From Atrichornis clamosus (taxonomy: Eukaryota; Chordata; Aves; Passeriformes; Menuridae), in NCBI GenBank assembly GCA_013400975.1, contig WBMZ01000217.1, positions 1-64,000 on the forward strand: DNA of 64,000 nucleotides, written 5' to 3'. Below the pieces are notes generated by a model, which saw only the letters and a program-made list of their open reading frames with translations, was not told the DNA's origin and ran no database searches. Position numbers and translations under genes: made by a program. Position 1 is the stretch's first letter. Each line of letters opens with the position of its first letter. Shown piece by piece: positions 51,131 to 64,000 of this stretch.

Positions 51131-54100
51131 CAAGTTACACTTCTGTAGGAGGCAGTCCATCAGAATATCAAGACCTTGAACAACTGTGAGAAGAAGATGG
51201 CATTTCTACTCTGCTTTAGAACCTTTAACCAGGTCTTTGACTCAAAAGCCCTCTAACTGTGGCTGTACTTGAGAGAAAGCAGAAGCTTTCCCATTTTCTC
51301 TTATTACTTTTCTGTGAAATCCAACAGGTCTTGGCTGTCAAAACCTGTAACTTTCCCTAAAGTTTCAAAAGCGTTTGGATGTGAAGTTCAGAAGTTATTG
51401 TTTTGCAGACATGCAGAGAAATGCCACTGGGTTGAGTCTGTGGCCTCTTGAGCTCAACCAAAAACCAGAACAGAGGTCCTCCTGAAATAATTCCACTGCA
51501 GCTGCAAAGTAAAACAGGACCCTACTCAGTTCCAAGACAGAGAGTGAGGTTTCTGAGAGTGCACTTACGTAAGACATGAAGAAAAAGAATGTAGCCTCTA
51601 TCCCACGATCAAAGCTGACAATTAAGACCCACGTAATTTTGCATGCAACAGTTTTCTTGAATCCAACTGCAAGTATTCATGTTTACCATTCTTCATATTT
51701 AGAGTTCTGGGTAGGTCAGAGCCTGATCCAGTCATCTACAAAGCCTGGGGGTGATAGTCGCTTTTAGGGTTCTTTACCATCCCATTTCATAGGTGGACAC
51801 CAACTGCAGACTTGTAAACACATAAGTCAACTCAGAAGTTCTGGGGTTTCTGTTTCAGACCATATCTGTCTGCTTATTTTAATTAACAGCAAAAGAGTCC
51901 ATAACAATTCCTTCTTTTTTTCTATACAACAGAAAAGGAAATTATGGCATGATTTAGAATTTTGGTTTTGAACTGGTAAACAAAAATAAAAAATATAAAC
52001 TCGAGCTGTGCACTTCAAAGACACTTTGTTCCATACAGATTTTTCCAGTCTGTTCTTTATAAAGCAAAGACTGTCTGTCAAAAGTGACATAGAGCTGTTC
52101 TTTGAAAAGACTACTCATGAGATCCCTCATCCTATACTGATGAATTCTCTGCTCTTAGACATATACTTTTTAATATTTTTTATATATTGATTATGCTCCA
52201 TAATGAAGAAGAAAATGCTGCATAACTGAATGTTAAGCATAGTTCCAATTGTATTGAGAAGCCTAATTTCTTTTGCACACTTTCATTTTAAATTATTTCT
52301 CTTCTTCATTTTCAAGAGAAGACTTGCAAGCATTTATCCTGTGCTCTGGGCACATGTGATATTCCTGTAAACAGACAACAGAAAATATCCCCCTCAAATA
52401 TGCTGATGATATCTTAAGTGAAAACAAGCCCATGAGATCAGAAACAATTTTCCAAAGTCCATAGATGCTCACAGGCCCTCTCAAATTTAAGAAATTTCAA
52501 CTTTGGCATTTCTAACTAAAACTGGTATGAAAAAGATTAGTTAACTATCAAATTATTTGAGAGCTTTAAGAGCAAGACCAACATCTCAAACTTTGTTGAA
52601 AATCTCAGATTTAGCATATCTAATGACCTAATGAGGAAAAAAACCTTCAGCTAATAGCTACCTATCTGCTTCCCAGTGTATTTAATATTCCCGAGCAGAA
52701 AGGCCTACAAGAGCCAGAATATCCCAGTTGTAAGACCTGTGATTTGGGGATGGAGGTCTGGCAAATAAAGGTGAAGACCAGGTAGCAACTGCAGCCAAAT
52801 TCAAATAAAAGAAAGCTGTCCTTGCCACTGCTTGATCGTTGTCACCCAGAGGTACCAGCAGACCTAGTTTGTTCCCAAGCTGCAAACATGCAAGGAGACA
52901 CTCCTGAGCTGAGAGACAAACATTCAATTTTGTGCTAATTTTCAGCCTGTCAGGGGTAGGCAGATGTTCCTTGAGAGATGGGGATATAACCACCTGAGAA
53001 AGCAAATAATGAATCCAACACAGATGAAAAAATACCTCAGTCTCTTACTCTGCTGGCCCTGGAGCCACCCCAGAGTGTAAATGCAAAGGAAGATAAAATG
53101 CATACTCTATAAAGGACCTGATTAGAGCCCACATAAGGAATAAGACCTAAAGAAACCAAAACCCTCTTGAAAACTATTCTGTGGAATTCCCCTTACAAGG
53201 CACAGAGAGGGAAAGCACTTCACATTGAATTTGCATTTTTCCCAGTCCTGAGAAGAGATAAAATAACATCCTCTTGAGGTCAAGGGTAAGACAAATAACA
53301 GCTTTAAAAATACCATCAGCATTTTAAAAGCTCCTATTAAAAGATCAAACTCACCATCTGTGTGGCACCTGGAGTGCCGTGCTGACTACCTGGCCCAAGA
53401 AGTGCAAGGACCTCAACTGGAACTCGATGTAATCCCCTTTCATGTCACCTTCCTCACCTTTCCCACTTAACTGCTGAGGCTCCATCAGCATAAGAAAGTA
53501 CCTGCTCCTTAGACCCATGATAGTCAATAGAATGGGATGAGAGATGACAATGTATAAAATTATTTTATAAAACCAATTGTCATTTATCGTGTTCTGAAAT
53601 TACTTGCCTTACAAAGCTAAGCATCTTTCAGGCAGCCCAGTTCACTTAACCCACTGTTTGTGGGTTTTATCTTTTGCATGCATGTTTTATCTTTTATATA
53701 TTTATATTCTGGTAAACACTTCATGCATATTATAAGTTATTCTGATGAGGGATCTTGCAACGGTTCTGCTGAAACCTGTGACAGTCACAGGAAGATGAGT
53801 TGCTGTCTACAGATACATCCTTGGGCTTCACAGCTGAGGTGTCCCTTGTGGCACAGCTGTATTCATTCCTGTTTGCCTCATGGTGGAAAATCTCATTTAA
53901 TATTAACACTTGATTGGGTCCTCCTAATTAAATCTAGAGAGTGGCATTGGATTTGTTTTTATCTGAAAGGCAGAGGTAGCTGATCTCACTGAAACTGAGC
54001 CTAGCCAGGCAAAGCTTGTAGTTTATATTGAAAAAAAACCCCGACAAAACAACAATATAAATCCACACTCATCATACAAAATAAAGAGAGTAGAACACCT

Positions 54101-55337
54101 AACCATTTTCCTAGTCTACTGAAATTCATCAGCAGTTTATCAGTCTGATCTTGTGCTTCTCATGGGTGAAGATCATGTCAGCTAAAATTCACCAAAGCCA
54201 TCTTTCTTCAGCTGCAGGGATGGTACCAACTAACTGTGCTATGCAAAACTGTTAGCAAACCTCTCCTTTAACAGAGAGAGAATTACATTTTTGAGGGGAG
54301 CAACATTTTAAGAGCCAGACACATATGTTGTCCTGAGTAGCTCCTATAACAAACAAAATGTTATATCCCCAGAACTGAAAATTTCTCTTCAAAGTCATTT
54401 TTTAAAAGTCAATTTTCAGAAAAACTAAAAGAAAACTTACTTTAAAAAAAAAATTAATAACATTGGTTTTTTCAGTTGACCTGAAAGGTTTTCCTCACTT
54501 AATTTTCCCTTCTGATGCAGTACTCCACTTTCAAAGTTGGCATTTGCATCTTCTGCTGCAGTGCTGAGAGCTGACACTGACCAGAAGTCAATTTAGATGT
54601 TGGGGACCAAGCTGCAAGGCAGAGTCACCAGACTCATGGCACAGAGTTTATCCTGGGAGATGAACCCCAGACAACAACTGTGATAAATCCATAGTGTTAT
54701 TTTATTTATCCTCCCTATTCACATGGGATTACTCAATATTTAGCATGACAGAATGAGTCTCCTTCATACATTGCTGCTTATTGTAATAACTACCAAAAAA
54801 AAAGCACTTTCCTTATGCAAGTTTTGCTTCGATCTTTGTTATTAGAAAGGATGGAGAGACTTATGTACCTGTAAGATAAAGGATGTCCAAGGATTTTTGG
54901 AGTTATTTGAGGGAGTATTTGTTTTCCCCAAATGGCATTTGAATATCATAAAAATGCTGGCTATGTAATTAATTTAGTTACATGGTATGTTGCATAAGTG
55001 TGTGAAGTTCTTGAAAATCAGACTCTACTGAGGAAAACATATTTTTATAAGGAAAGTGGTAGTTTGCTGCTTTAAATCCCATAAACAAGCATTCAAAAAA
55101 TCCATAGTTTAAAATTAAAGCCGTATAAAAAGCATCTGTCCTTAAACAGAAACAATTCCGTCTGTCAGTAATATAATTTCTATTTCTTAAAATTTCAGTA
55201 TGACTCTGCAAATAGTAAAGTGTGACAGCAGACAACAGCACAAGACTCCAGTTTATGGGAGAGTTTAGCAGGGTCTCTATTTCTCTTAGAAACTGAGCCC
55301 TGTATTTCCACTAATAACAGTCTTGGGGTGTGCCTTC

Positions 55338-55393
55338 GAAAAAACCCCAACCACAAACCAAAACTCAAAAAAACCCCATAAAACAGCAAAAAG
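55338..55393 (+). repeat. A/C-rich low-complexity tract
   Basis: AAAAAACCCCAACC, then CAAACCAAAACTC and AAAAAAACCCC units; the same composition class as the 14.6 kb tract. Confidence 0.65.
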
Positions 55394-58300
55394 AGCACAG
55401 CAGGACCCTTTCTCAAACTGAGCTAAAGCATAAAAAAGTCAATTTTAATATTCCTCATTTCTTCTGGAAGCGCTAGCTGCCATCCCTTTGCCGTAGGAAC
55501 TCTGCTTTTATGTTTTCCAAGGCTGGGTGGAAAAACATGGTATTTTCTAGGTCACATATTATGTGGTTTCTTATCCAGCAATGTCCTGCTCAGCGATTAG
55601 CTAGTTCTCCTTTTGACATCAGGTTGCTGGTGTCCTGACTCTGCACCAGCCAGCTCAGATGGGATCAGCAGCCATTCCTGATGCTTAATGGTTTTACTGT
55701 GGGATTATCTGTGTTTGGTTTGGATTGCTTAACGTGCCCAAGGCTCGTAAAAGTGGCAGAGCATATCAGAATGATTGCATAGGCTGTTTCATGGCACTGT
55801 TGCCACCTCACTTTCAATTTAAGCTGTTTAGCAACAATAATAATGTTCCACCCTGGAGATGATAACTGCAGCTGGCAGTGCCTGCTCAGCTGACCTGGCT
55901 GTACCACACTCATTGTAGTCTCCACTTCTGTCTTCTCCACCAAGTACAGTTCTGCACTGGCATCTTGGGGTGCATCTTATTGCTCTTTCTTTTATGGCTG
56001 AACTTTAGACTGTGTCCTTTCCCACATCCTATCCTAATGCCTCTGTTTTCGTGTCTCTGTTTACTTCCCATTATGTCTAAAGATGGACTCTGAGTAATCA
56101 AGATTTACTGCAGAAAGCAGACAAGAGAGAAACTTCTGTCCCACTGAACAAGCTTCCTCTCCACTTTCCTTAGTGTTAGGCAATAGTCCCTCTCAATTTT
56201 GTTTAGAAGGAAAACCTCCAGCTGCAGAGAACTCATTTGAGTGCAGCCCTTACCCAAAAATATCTCTCTTTGAGTTAGACCATTAGCCTTTTTCTACTCC
56301 TTTGGGGCCAGAATGTGATTCAGAGTACTGATAAGACTGAAAGCTGGGAATCAGCATTCTATATTTGTCCCCAGCAGCGTGTGCTCTTTCATTCCCAAGG
56401 GTGCTTGGATATTTGGACACATCTTTAAAGTAATCCATTTCCCCTGTTACAGGCACTACCAAACAAACTGCTCTCAGGGGTACCTCTTTGGGTACCAGCT
56501 TTTGGTAAATTCACAGCCCCTCAAATTCTATGATTGTGGTAGCAGGATTATCTTATTGGACTAGTTTGCAGAAAAAAAAAATTATTAAGAGGAACCAGCC
56601 AACAAAAGCCACAAAAGAACCCTGCTACAAAAGCAGTCAAGCTGCCAGGGAGGCGTTCTTTCAGTCTCCTGTAGGTTTGGCACGTATATATGTGCATGTG
56701 CAGTTATTCTGGATCAAGTTTTGGAAATGCAACTAAAGCAAACATTCCAGCTGCCTAGACATGGTATCTGCTGCGTGCTGGTGTTAGTGGCATGCAAGAG
56801 CTCCACCATGTGATGTCGTCCCAAGGCTTGACACTTTGTGAGGAAAGACCAATACAGTCCCATAAAAATAAGTTTTCATGTTATATCCTTCTAAATAGGA
56901 AAAAAACCCCCACTACTAAAATTTGCTTTCTTTTGGAGCACTCCATTCCTGTATCTCCAGGCTTTAAAAACAGAAAATTAAATTTTATTCTCAAGTCCCA
57001 AAACAAGTAGAATTTTCAGCACAAGGAAAGGATGTACATTTCTGAGTGGTCCACGTTGCATGACATCTCTAAGCATTCAGCTCACCACACACCACTGAGT
57101 TACTGCTGTCCAGCACCTTGTATGCCTTGCCCAATATCTTTGCTGCTCCTAAAGCTGTAAAGGTGCCACTGTATTTTGCTTGATGTATAACTTTTTAAAT
57201 GAATTACCCTAAGATTGTGAGTACCAGTCTAGTCCAATAACTACTACCATAACCCTTCAGTGGAATTCACTTTGAGTATATCTTCTTGTATGGAACTACA
57301 CATCTTTGAAGACAAATCCAGGGTCCTTTGTAACATGTCCTGGATTAGCAGCTCAGTTCTGAACTGGAGCTCCTTTTTTTGGGATTTTGGAGCCCACTGA
57401 TCTTTTGTATTGCAGGTTGTTCACAGATCTGTGGAGTTTTGGTTTCATTGTTTGTTTTAATGACAGCGAAGCCCTGAGAGAAGCAGAGCAGTTCCCAAAA
57501 GCATCCTGCAAAGCAACTTAGTCCACCCGTGAGCTCTTCAGGCCTGTAACTGAGCTGAGCCCGAGGCAGTAATTAGTCACATTAACAGCTTCTAGGTCTT
57601 AACTCTGCCTGGTGTTTCAGACGTAGTCTATTACCTTGTTACAAATTAATTTTAAGGGATGCCGTGGGCCTTTATGGCATTAGCAGTCCAAAGCATGTCA
57701 CAGAACAACTAAGTGGCTAAACATTAAACTTAACAGGTGGGAACTGAACTGCAGTGCCCTGTGTTTAATCACTTTTGCAACAAGGCTTGTGGGAAACAAA
57801 CCCACACAGAGATTTGTTGTTATGCCATAAAATTTAAAATAAAACCAGAGAGAACTTCAGATGAAAGTCCTATGCATAAAACCAGCAAAGTTATGAGAAA
57901 TATTACTTTTCCCCCTCCAAACAGCATGCATTTTCTGTGAAACATTAATATCAGAAAATAATATCCATTTAACAAGCTAATAATTCAACACAGCACAGTT
58001 AAGTATCTCTCAGTAGAAATCTTACTAGAAGTACCCACCACATTGTTTCTCACCAACTCTGATACCTTCAGCTATTTTTCCTGACTTCCTTCCCTCCCTA
58101 GCTGACATCTTCATTTCCTTGAGCACGAGCTACTTATTCCTCTTTCATTATTTTCCCAGGAAGCTAGGCAGATAGATGTCCGTGTTCTGCCCTGCGCTCT
58201 GAATGCTGCAGTGGCACAAAGCTGAGCTGGAAGCTTTCCATTTGCAGAGAAATCACTCACCTGCCAAACAAGTGAGAACACCCATCTGTTCCACACCGTG

Positions 58301-61020
58301 AGTCTGCTGCTATTTACCAACATCTTGAGATGGCAACAAAATGCTTTGATCTCATATTTACCTACTCCAATTACCGTGAAAAATACATGATCAGCTATAT
58401 CATCCTAAACAAACAAAAAGATCTGAAATTTAATATCTCAAGTGATAGCAGAACTGAAATTTGTCTGAGACTTCCAGGGCCTGGCACTTAACTGCAACAC
58501 TGTAATTGCAGTCAGTATTGCATAAAATCTTTGTTAAAGATGGAATACTGTGCTGGCAGTAGTTCTCACCTAGGCATTTTTAGCTGTAGTGCACACAGGA
58601 AACATTTGTTTTTAAGAATTCTCCATAATCTAAAGATACAAATACCATGGTTTTAAAAACATATATGTAAAATATATTCTTTAAGGACAAAAAAAAATGA
58701 AAACAGCAGATATGACAAAAATGGAAAGGTCTTTGTAAAGAATAAACTAAGAGCACACTGTGCCCTGTAGGTATCTGAGAGTAGGAAAGATGCACACATG
58801 CTGGAATACAGAGGGTACTGGCTTGAACAAAAGGCTTATTGACATGTTCTCCTTGACTCAAATAAGAAGAAATATATACAAAATATAACAAATGCTACAG
58901 AGAAAGAAACTTACATCTATCTGCTTCTGAAACTGCTTTTCCCTTGAAAGCAACATGCAGATTGTTTTAAAGGTTTTTTAAAGGCTGATCAAAAGACAAC
59001 CATACTCAGTACTCCACCAGTGCTTACTGCTGACCATCTCTCACAGTAAATGGATATAACCACAAGGTATTTTTAAACACGATGCAAATTTCTCAGTATT
59101 AACTTTGCAGTATTTTGAAGTTACTGTAATTCCAAGTCCTTGAAAAAAAATGTTCTTGGTTGCAAGTTATGCTTTTGGAGTTTGGCAACCATGGCTGAGT
59201 GAAATGAACTACTCAGAGACCAGCAGGATAACTCACCAAATTAATTATTTGGATTTGAAATATGCGCAACCAATTATTGAGCTCTGACTAGTGATATTCA
59301 AAAGAAAATAATATATTAGGAACCTTCAACACAGAAAAGCTTACATGGTCACCCTATTTCACTCCCTTGCATTCCTCCTGGTCAGTGAGCTCAGGAGAAT
59401 CATTGAAGGGCTCTGACACTTAGCTGAGGGAGGTTATAAACTGGTGCAAACAAGAAGAAACAATTACTAAAATAATGTTTTTTAATCAGGGTGAAGATAA
59501 AAGGACTGCTGACTCTACCCTTGTTACAAAGACTCCGTAGTTCTGTGGTGTTGACTCTGTTTTTCAGGAAAGAGCAGGCCTGCATTGTGCTGAGCACCAC
59601 AGACGTATGGAATAAGGTGCTGCTGGCTGAACGATTACAGTTTAAAAGGGTGTTGCATCTTGGTAGCTCATACTTGGCTGAACTTTGAAAGCCACATTCC
59701 TTATGCTTGAAGTAAGGGCCCTGTGATCCAAGCCTCTCTTTCTCCCTCACCAGTGGGGATGGACGAAGGAAACCAGAGGAATGTAAAGAGGGATGGAAAG
59801 ACCGTAAAGGCCTGCTGGTGTTGTTCTGTCCTTTGCTGGCACAGCAGGCCTCTAACCTTTAAAGCTGAATTTCCACAGTGAGCACACTGACTGATGTACA
59901 GGGAAATGCACATGACAAGAGAGAAGCAACATTTTACAGCAAGCTCTCCTTTCGGCTGAAGGGATAAGCAAAACGTGACCTCCACGATTCCCATTTCAAA
60001 TTTGTTAAGTCCAAGAAGGAAACTGTGCACAACAGGAAGGGAAGCAGAAAGAGTCAGGCTGACTAAACGAATGACCAATGCTAAAATACACCTCTCTTCT
60101 GCCAGCATATATGGACTTCATAGATTTTTGAAGATGTTCCAGCTGTCATACACATGAGTACCCATGAAAAAGACAGGATGATTTTCAACCTAACATTTTT
60201 AAAGCAACTAAAAAACCCCCAAACTCTTTAAGAAAATAATTGATAATGTGTTTTAACACCTTATATCAATGTCTACATGTTTTCCTCTAGTGAACAGATT
60301 TGTTGGGTTTGGCTGCACTCTTTGATCATTAAGAAGGTAGTTATTACACCAATTTACGACTATGATTTAGTAAAAAGTTGTTGCTTTAAAATTTTAACTT
60401 CAAGCACTTAAATCACTAAGGCAGGCAGGGAAACAGATTTATCTCAACTTGAAGAATGTTATGGGAGTAGCACATATTGTTTACAGCTGCCACAGCATTT
60501 AGTAGTGCCTGGAACTTTGTTTGCAACTCGTGCAATTTCTGACAAATTCACAGGAATCCGATTCTAAACAAAGGCTGCAAAACAATAATTACAAAATGTA
60601 AATAAATCTAATTAATCTGTGGTACTGATCATTCCCAGCTGGGGGAATTGTTGCTTGAACCTAATCTCATCTGGTGAGAGCACCAGAGGGAGGCCAACAC
60701 CCTTTACTTGTCAGTCAGCTATGTCACCTCAGGAGATGGGAAAGGAGTGGGGAGTTTAGAGGAGCTGGGAGCACTAAAAAAAAAAACCAACGTAGCTCAT
60801 TCACTCGCTGTCCAGGAACTGGTGTGTGAGAGCTACTCAGCAAGCACTCAGACTGGCAGCAGGATGTGCATCATGGGCAGAACTGATGCTACAAAATGTT
60901 AAGGATGCAAAGTCAAACATTAAAGAACTAGGAAACACAGCGGAGTTAGCATGACTGCCTTGGAGCAGGTTTGTCCTGGTGTAATCCTAGAAACAGACAT
61001 CTAAAGGAAGAACCATTAGG

Positions 61021-61038
61021 AAAAAAAAAAAAAAAAAA
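61021..61038 (+). repeat. Poly-A run (A18)
   Basis: Longest homopolymer in the window. The sequence to its left is not recognisable as a retroposed gene or SINE. Confidence 0.9.
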
Positions 61039-63395
61039 GAAAGCCAGCCCCATACTATTTTTGATAGCTTATTGTCTTTGGTATCTGAGGTATGTGAGGG
61101 GAAAGTACTGTTGTTCAGATAGAAGCAAAAATTAACATTGATGATAAATATGAATGGGTACTTGTGTGGGAGGCTGCACTTAAACATTTCTATTGCTTCA
61201 ACAAATTAGAGTGGTTTTAAGTGGTTCTCTGTTGTGCAGGTGGACAGTATTTTTCAGATAATCTTAAACTAAAAAAAGAAAAAAAACCCCATTTCAATTA
61301 TTTTCACATTGTGTTTACCTGTAACATAGTTGGGGAACACACAGCATTCTAACATCTGTATTATAGACTTTCTAAATTCCCTTGACTTATTTCTGGCTAA
61401 TAAAGTCCTAGAAGAATTTCCATTGAAAGCCACTTACTTAAACTCAAAAAGAAACCTTCCCATTCCAAAATCTCCATTAAAGCATCTCATTTTGTGAAGG
61501 CACATTTTTAATTTGACTTTTAGAGAGTTCTTTGAATAGATTTTGGTTTGCTTTTTTCTTCCCGGTGATTTTATTGGCAATATTCAGTCATAGTCAACTT
61601 TCAGAAAACAACTCTCCAGCTCCGAGAGACACAGAGAGAAAGTTCCATCCAAAAGGCTGAACTATGGAAAAACCATTCCACCAAATGTGTGTCAATCACA
61701 ATCTGAGTTGGGTACACCTGTACCAATATGCACCTATATCTGAGATACTCACTTAGACTTCTCAGTGGAAGGTTTTCCCTAAGGTGTGATTCATTTTATC
61801 CTTAAGTATCTAAAATGGATCAAATGTGGGAGTCCTAGCACTGTTTTCCTCTCTCCTCTATTTACTCTAAAAGGACTCAGAACATGAGCTTGAAGCAAAT
61901 ACTTCCCATAACGTCCAGTCCTAAACTACCCTGACCATAGGATTTCTATGATGCTACTGCTAAGCCAAATTTTTTAAGTCTAAAAAATAGACATTAACTG
62001 GCTTGATCTCTAAAGTTTGGAAACACTTCTGCCTGAGATTTACCCATCTTGTTGGATGAAACCAGATGTCCTGTCTGTGCATCATTATCTTCTGGAGCTG
62101 GGTCACTATCTTTCCTCAGGACCATGGTAATTCCTTCTCTTGTCTTTCAACTCTGGGAACTCAACTGACTAATGAAGATCTTATTTGTGGGAGCTTTTCA
62201 CTTTTGTCCACATTGTAGGAAAAGATCAAACCAGAAAAATATCTAGAAACAGTTCAGTGCTCCCTTAGGTAGATATGGTTTCAGGAACAGACCTGAGCCA
62301 CAGATTGAGGATCTAAGTTTTGTCAGAGGTTCTGGGTATTCAGACTGGGGGTTTAAGTCTATGATCTTTGCAAGATTCTCACTTGGAAAAAATGCCCTGG
62401 TTGCTGTGCCTCAACCTGGAGGCTTCAGGAGTCAGGGAATACTTTCGCCTCATTCTGTGCCAGTGGGAAACTCTTGGCATTCAAGCTCGTTCATGCTGTT
62501 AGTTGAATGCTTTCCCACATTCCCCTTCTTATCTCACTGCAAAAGGATAGGGTACCCAAAAGTTCTGGTCATCTTTCTTGGTCCTTCTGACAAGGATCCT
62601 CTTGGTCCTTGGCCCCATATCTATGGATATATTCTCCACATGGCTAAGGACAGAAATGAGCAAAGGCACCCCCAACACAGAAGACACAGACTTGTCATCC
62701 TATTCCTTTTCAGCAAGTAACAATGTTTGTCTCCACGTCTCCACCCTTAAAATTATCAAAAGCACGATAATCAACCCAGCTCTTGAAGATCACAACAGAT
62801 TTATTGTGTCATCAAAAGTATAGGAGCAACAGTCCCGAGTTCCAAGGCACCTCTCAGACATTTTTTAATAGACTGAGTGCCATTAGCATTGCTAAATTTT
62901 GGTTTGCTTTACATAATTAATGCGTTCTCCTTAGAGTGAAATCAAAAGTCTAGTGTTATAATAAACCCACAGAGTACTCACAGAAATTCCATTTGGAAGC
63001 TATCAAAGCACTTTACACTGAGAGAATATTGTTCTTATTCAGCAGTTTAAAAGAAATGAAAATTAATTCTCAAAGTAGTACTGAAAATGAGGGCTATAAC
63101 GGACCTACCATCAACTGATTTGAGTGTCTTAGTCTGCTGTTGGATGCATACTAACTTCACATTCTAGTCCTGGAAAATAACATCACACTGGACCTGAATC
63201 TGCTGTAAAGCCAGAAGATGTTGGGTGGAATCCAAGCATTCGTATAGACCCAGCCTGTCACACTGGGATGCAAACACTCCAGCTCTGGAGATCAGACACT
63301 GCCCTGTGGCCTTTCAGGCCCTGTGGGAATGGGATGACACTTGCCATTTCCAAGGGTGCATGAGCACAGTAGAAGACCAGCCCCAAAGCCCAGAA

Positions 63396-63412
63396 TCTCT
63401 CTCTCTCTCTCT
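63396..63412 (+). repeat. (TC)8 microsatellite
   Basis: A short dinucleotide run. It encodes the Ser/Leu alternation in the middle of the overlapping 139-codon frame, which weakens that frame as a gene candidate. Confidence 0.9.
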
Positions 63413-64000
63413 ATTTTTGTTTATCAAGGCAGTAGTGTGGGGTGAGTACAGAGTAGATAACCTTGCCTCCCTGGGGCCCAAATATCTCATGCAAGAGAAC
63501 AAAACATATTTCTGTATTCAGTTCCTAATGCACTATGTGAAGGTGCCCTATGTTTCTAACTGGCTGGGTTCACCACACATTTTCTTCCTAAAGATGGGGC
63601 AAAAAAGTCTCCAAAAATTAGCACCAAAAATCAATTTGAATTGATCTGATAGTCTTTGGTTTTATGTTAGAATTCTGTGGGGTTTATGTTTTTAAAAACA
63701 CAGCTGAGCTATCTGACAGAGCATGCTCTCTTTGCAACTCTTTACTTTGAGGTTCCATGGTCTGTTGTGTTCCTGCGTCATGTGGTCTAATTTTTACTGT
63801 CAGGATAAGGAATACTTCAAATGACAAAAATTCACAGGAGGTAGATCATTGCAGGCAGGAAGGGGAAGACAGAAGAGTGGCATGAGACAAGGTGTCAGAA
63901 CAGAAAGTGTAATGTAAGGTTATGTCAAGTTAAAAAGACATTGTTTATTTGGAGTTTTTGCTCAGAAGCATCGTGTCACACTCATGGGAAGAGAACATTC

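Larger units (their letters stand above)
51131..64000. other. Non-coding DNA to the right edge, 12.9 kb
   Basis: No recognised exon, RNA gene or mobile element. Contents: A/C-rich tracts near 54028-54050 and 55338-55393, a possibly conserved stretch at 57480-57740 with TAATTAG and TTACAAATTAATTTTAAG, an 18-base A run at 61021-61038, and a TC microsatellite at 63396-63412. Frames of 103 to 139 codons (58580-58891 minus, 59400-59750 minus, 59701-60108 minus, 62361-62720 plus, 63225-63644 plus) have no recognised domain and are probably chance. Confidence 0.6.

Noticed and set aside
63225..63644. 139-codon plus-strand frame
   Set aside because: It runs through a TC microsatellite and shows no known domain.
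1..64000. CRISPR arrays, operons, tRNA, rRNA or snRNA genes
   Set aside because: No regularly spaced repeats, tRNA T-loop plus D-loop pairs, or known small RNA signatures were seen, and the sequence is a vertebrate chromosome.

Overview
The window looks like vertebrate, almost certainly bird, nuclear DNA. The clearest support is a set of chicken-repeat-1 (CR1) LINE 3' ends. They carry the avian end structure, with copies of an 8-bp ATTCTATG-like terminal repeat next to the conserved block around the GGTTGGAAGGGACC motif. A fragment resembling a bird endogenous-retrovirus LTR, the low overall repeat load and one sharp CpG island also fit a bird. A passerine is plausible from the LTR type, but that rests on memory of the family and is not proven. 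There are no operons, Shine-Dalgarno sites or long genes, so this is not prokaryotic or organellar.

Layout. Bases 1 to about 1120 are a dense CpG island cut by the left edge of the window, with GC boxes and a G-quadruplex motif. It is probably the promoter and 5' end of a gene whose body I cannot place. From about 1.1 kb to 64 kb the sequence is AT-rich, mostly single-copy, non-coding DNA in which I recognise no protein-coding exon. It could be a very long first intron of the island's gene, or intergenic DNA; the sequence alone does not decide. Recognisable repeats are five CR1 fragments (5.2, 17.6, 21.7 and 28.5 kb on the minus strand, 38.8 kb on the plus strand), one LTR fragment (39.8 kb), two probable ancient MIR-type SINE relics (37.7 and 40.9 kb), A/C-rich tracts near 14.3 to 14.9 kb, short microsatellites and several poly-A or poly-T runs.

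Points of interest. Two CpG-enriched islets (9.1 to 9.6 kb and 20.8 to 21.2 kb) stand out of the AT-rich background and could be enhancers, alternative promoters or unrecognised exons. There is a perfect 14-bp-arm palindrome at 28.1 kb, several smaller perfect hairpins (some built around homeodomain, POU or E-box cores), and a roughly 570-bp pyrimidine-skewed block at 50.6 to 51.1 kb of unknown origin. Open reading frames of 100 to 317 codons exist, but none shows a recognisable domain or convincing coding character. I see no previously undescribed gene system here; the most useful follow-up is comparative conservation and transcript data.
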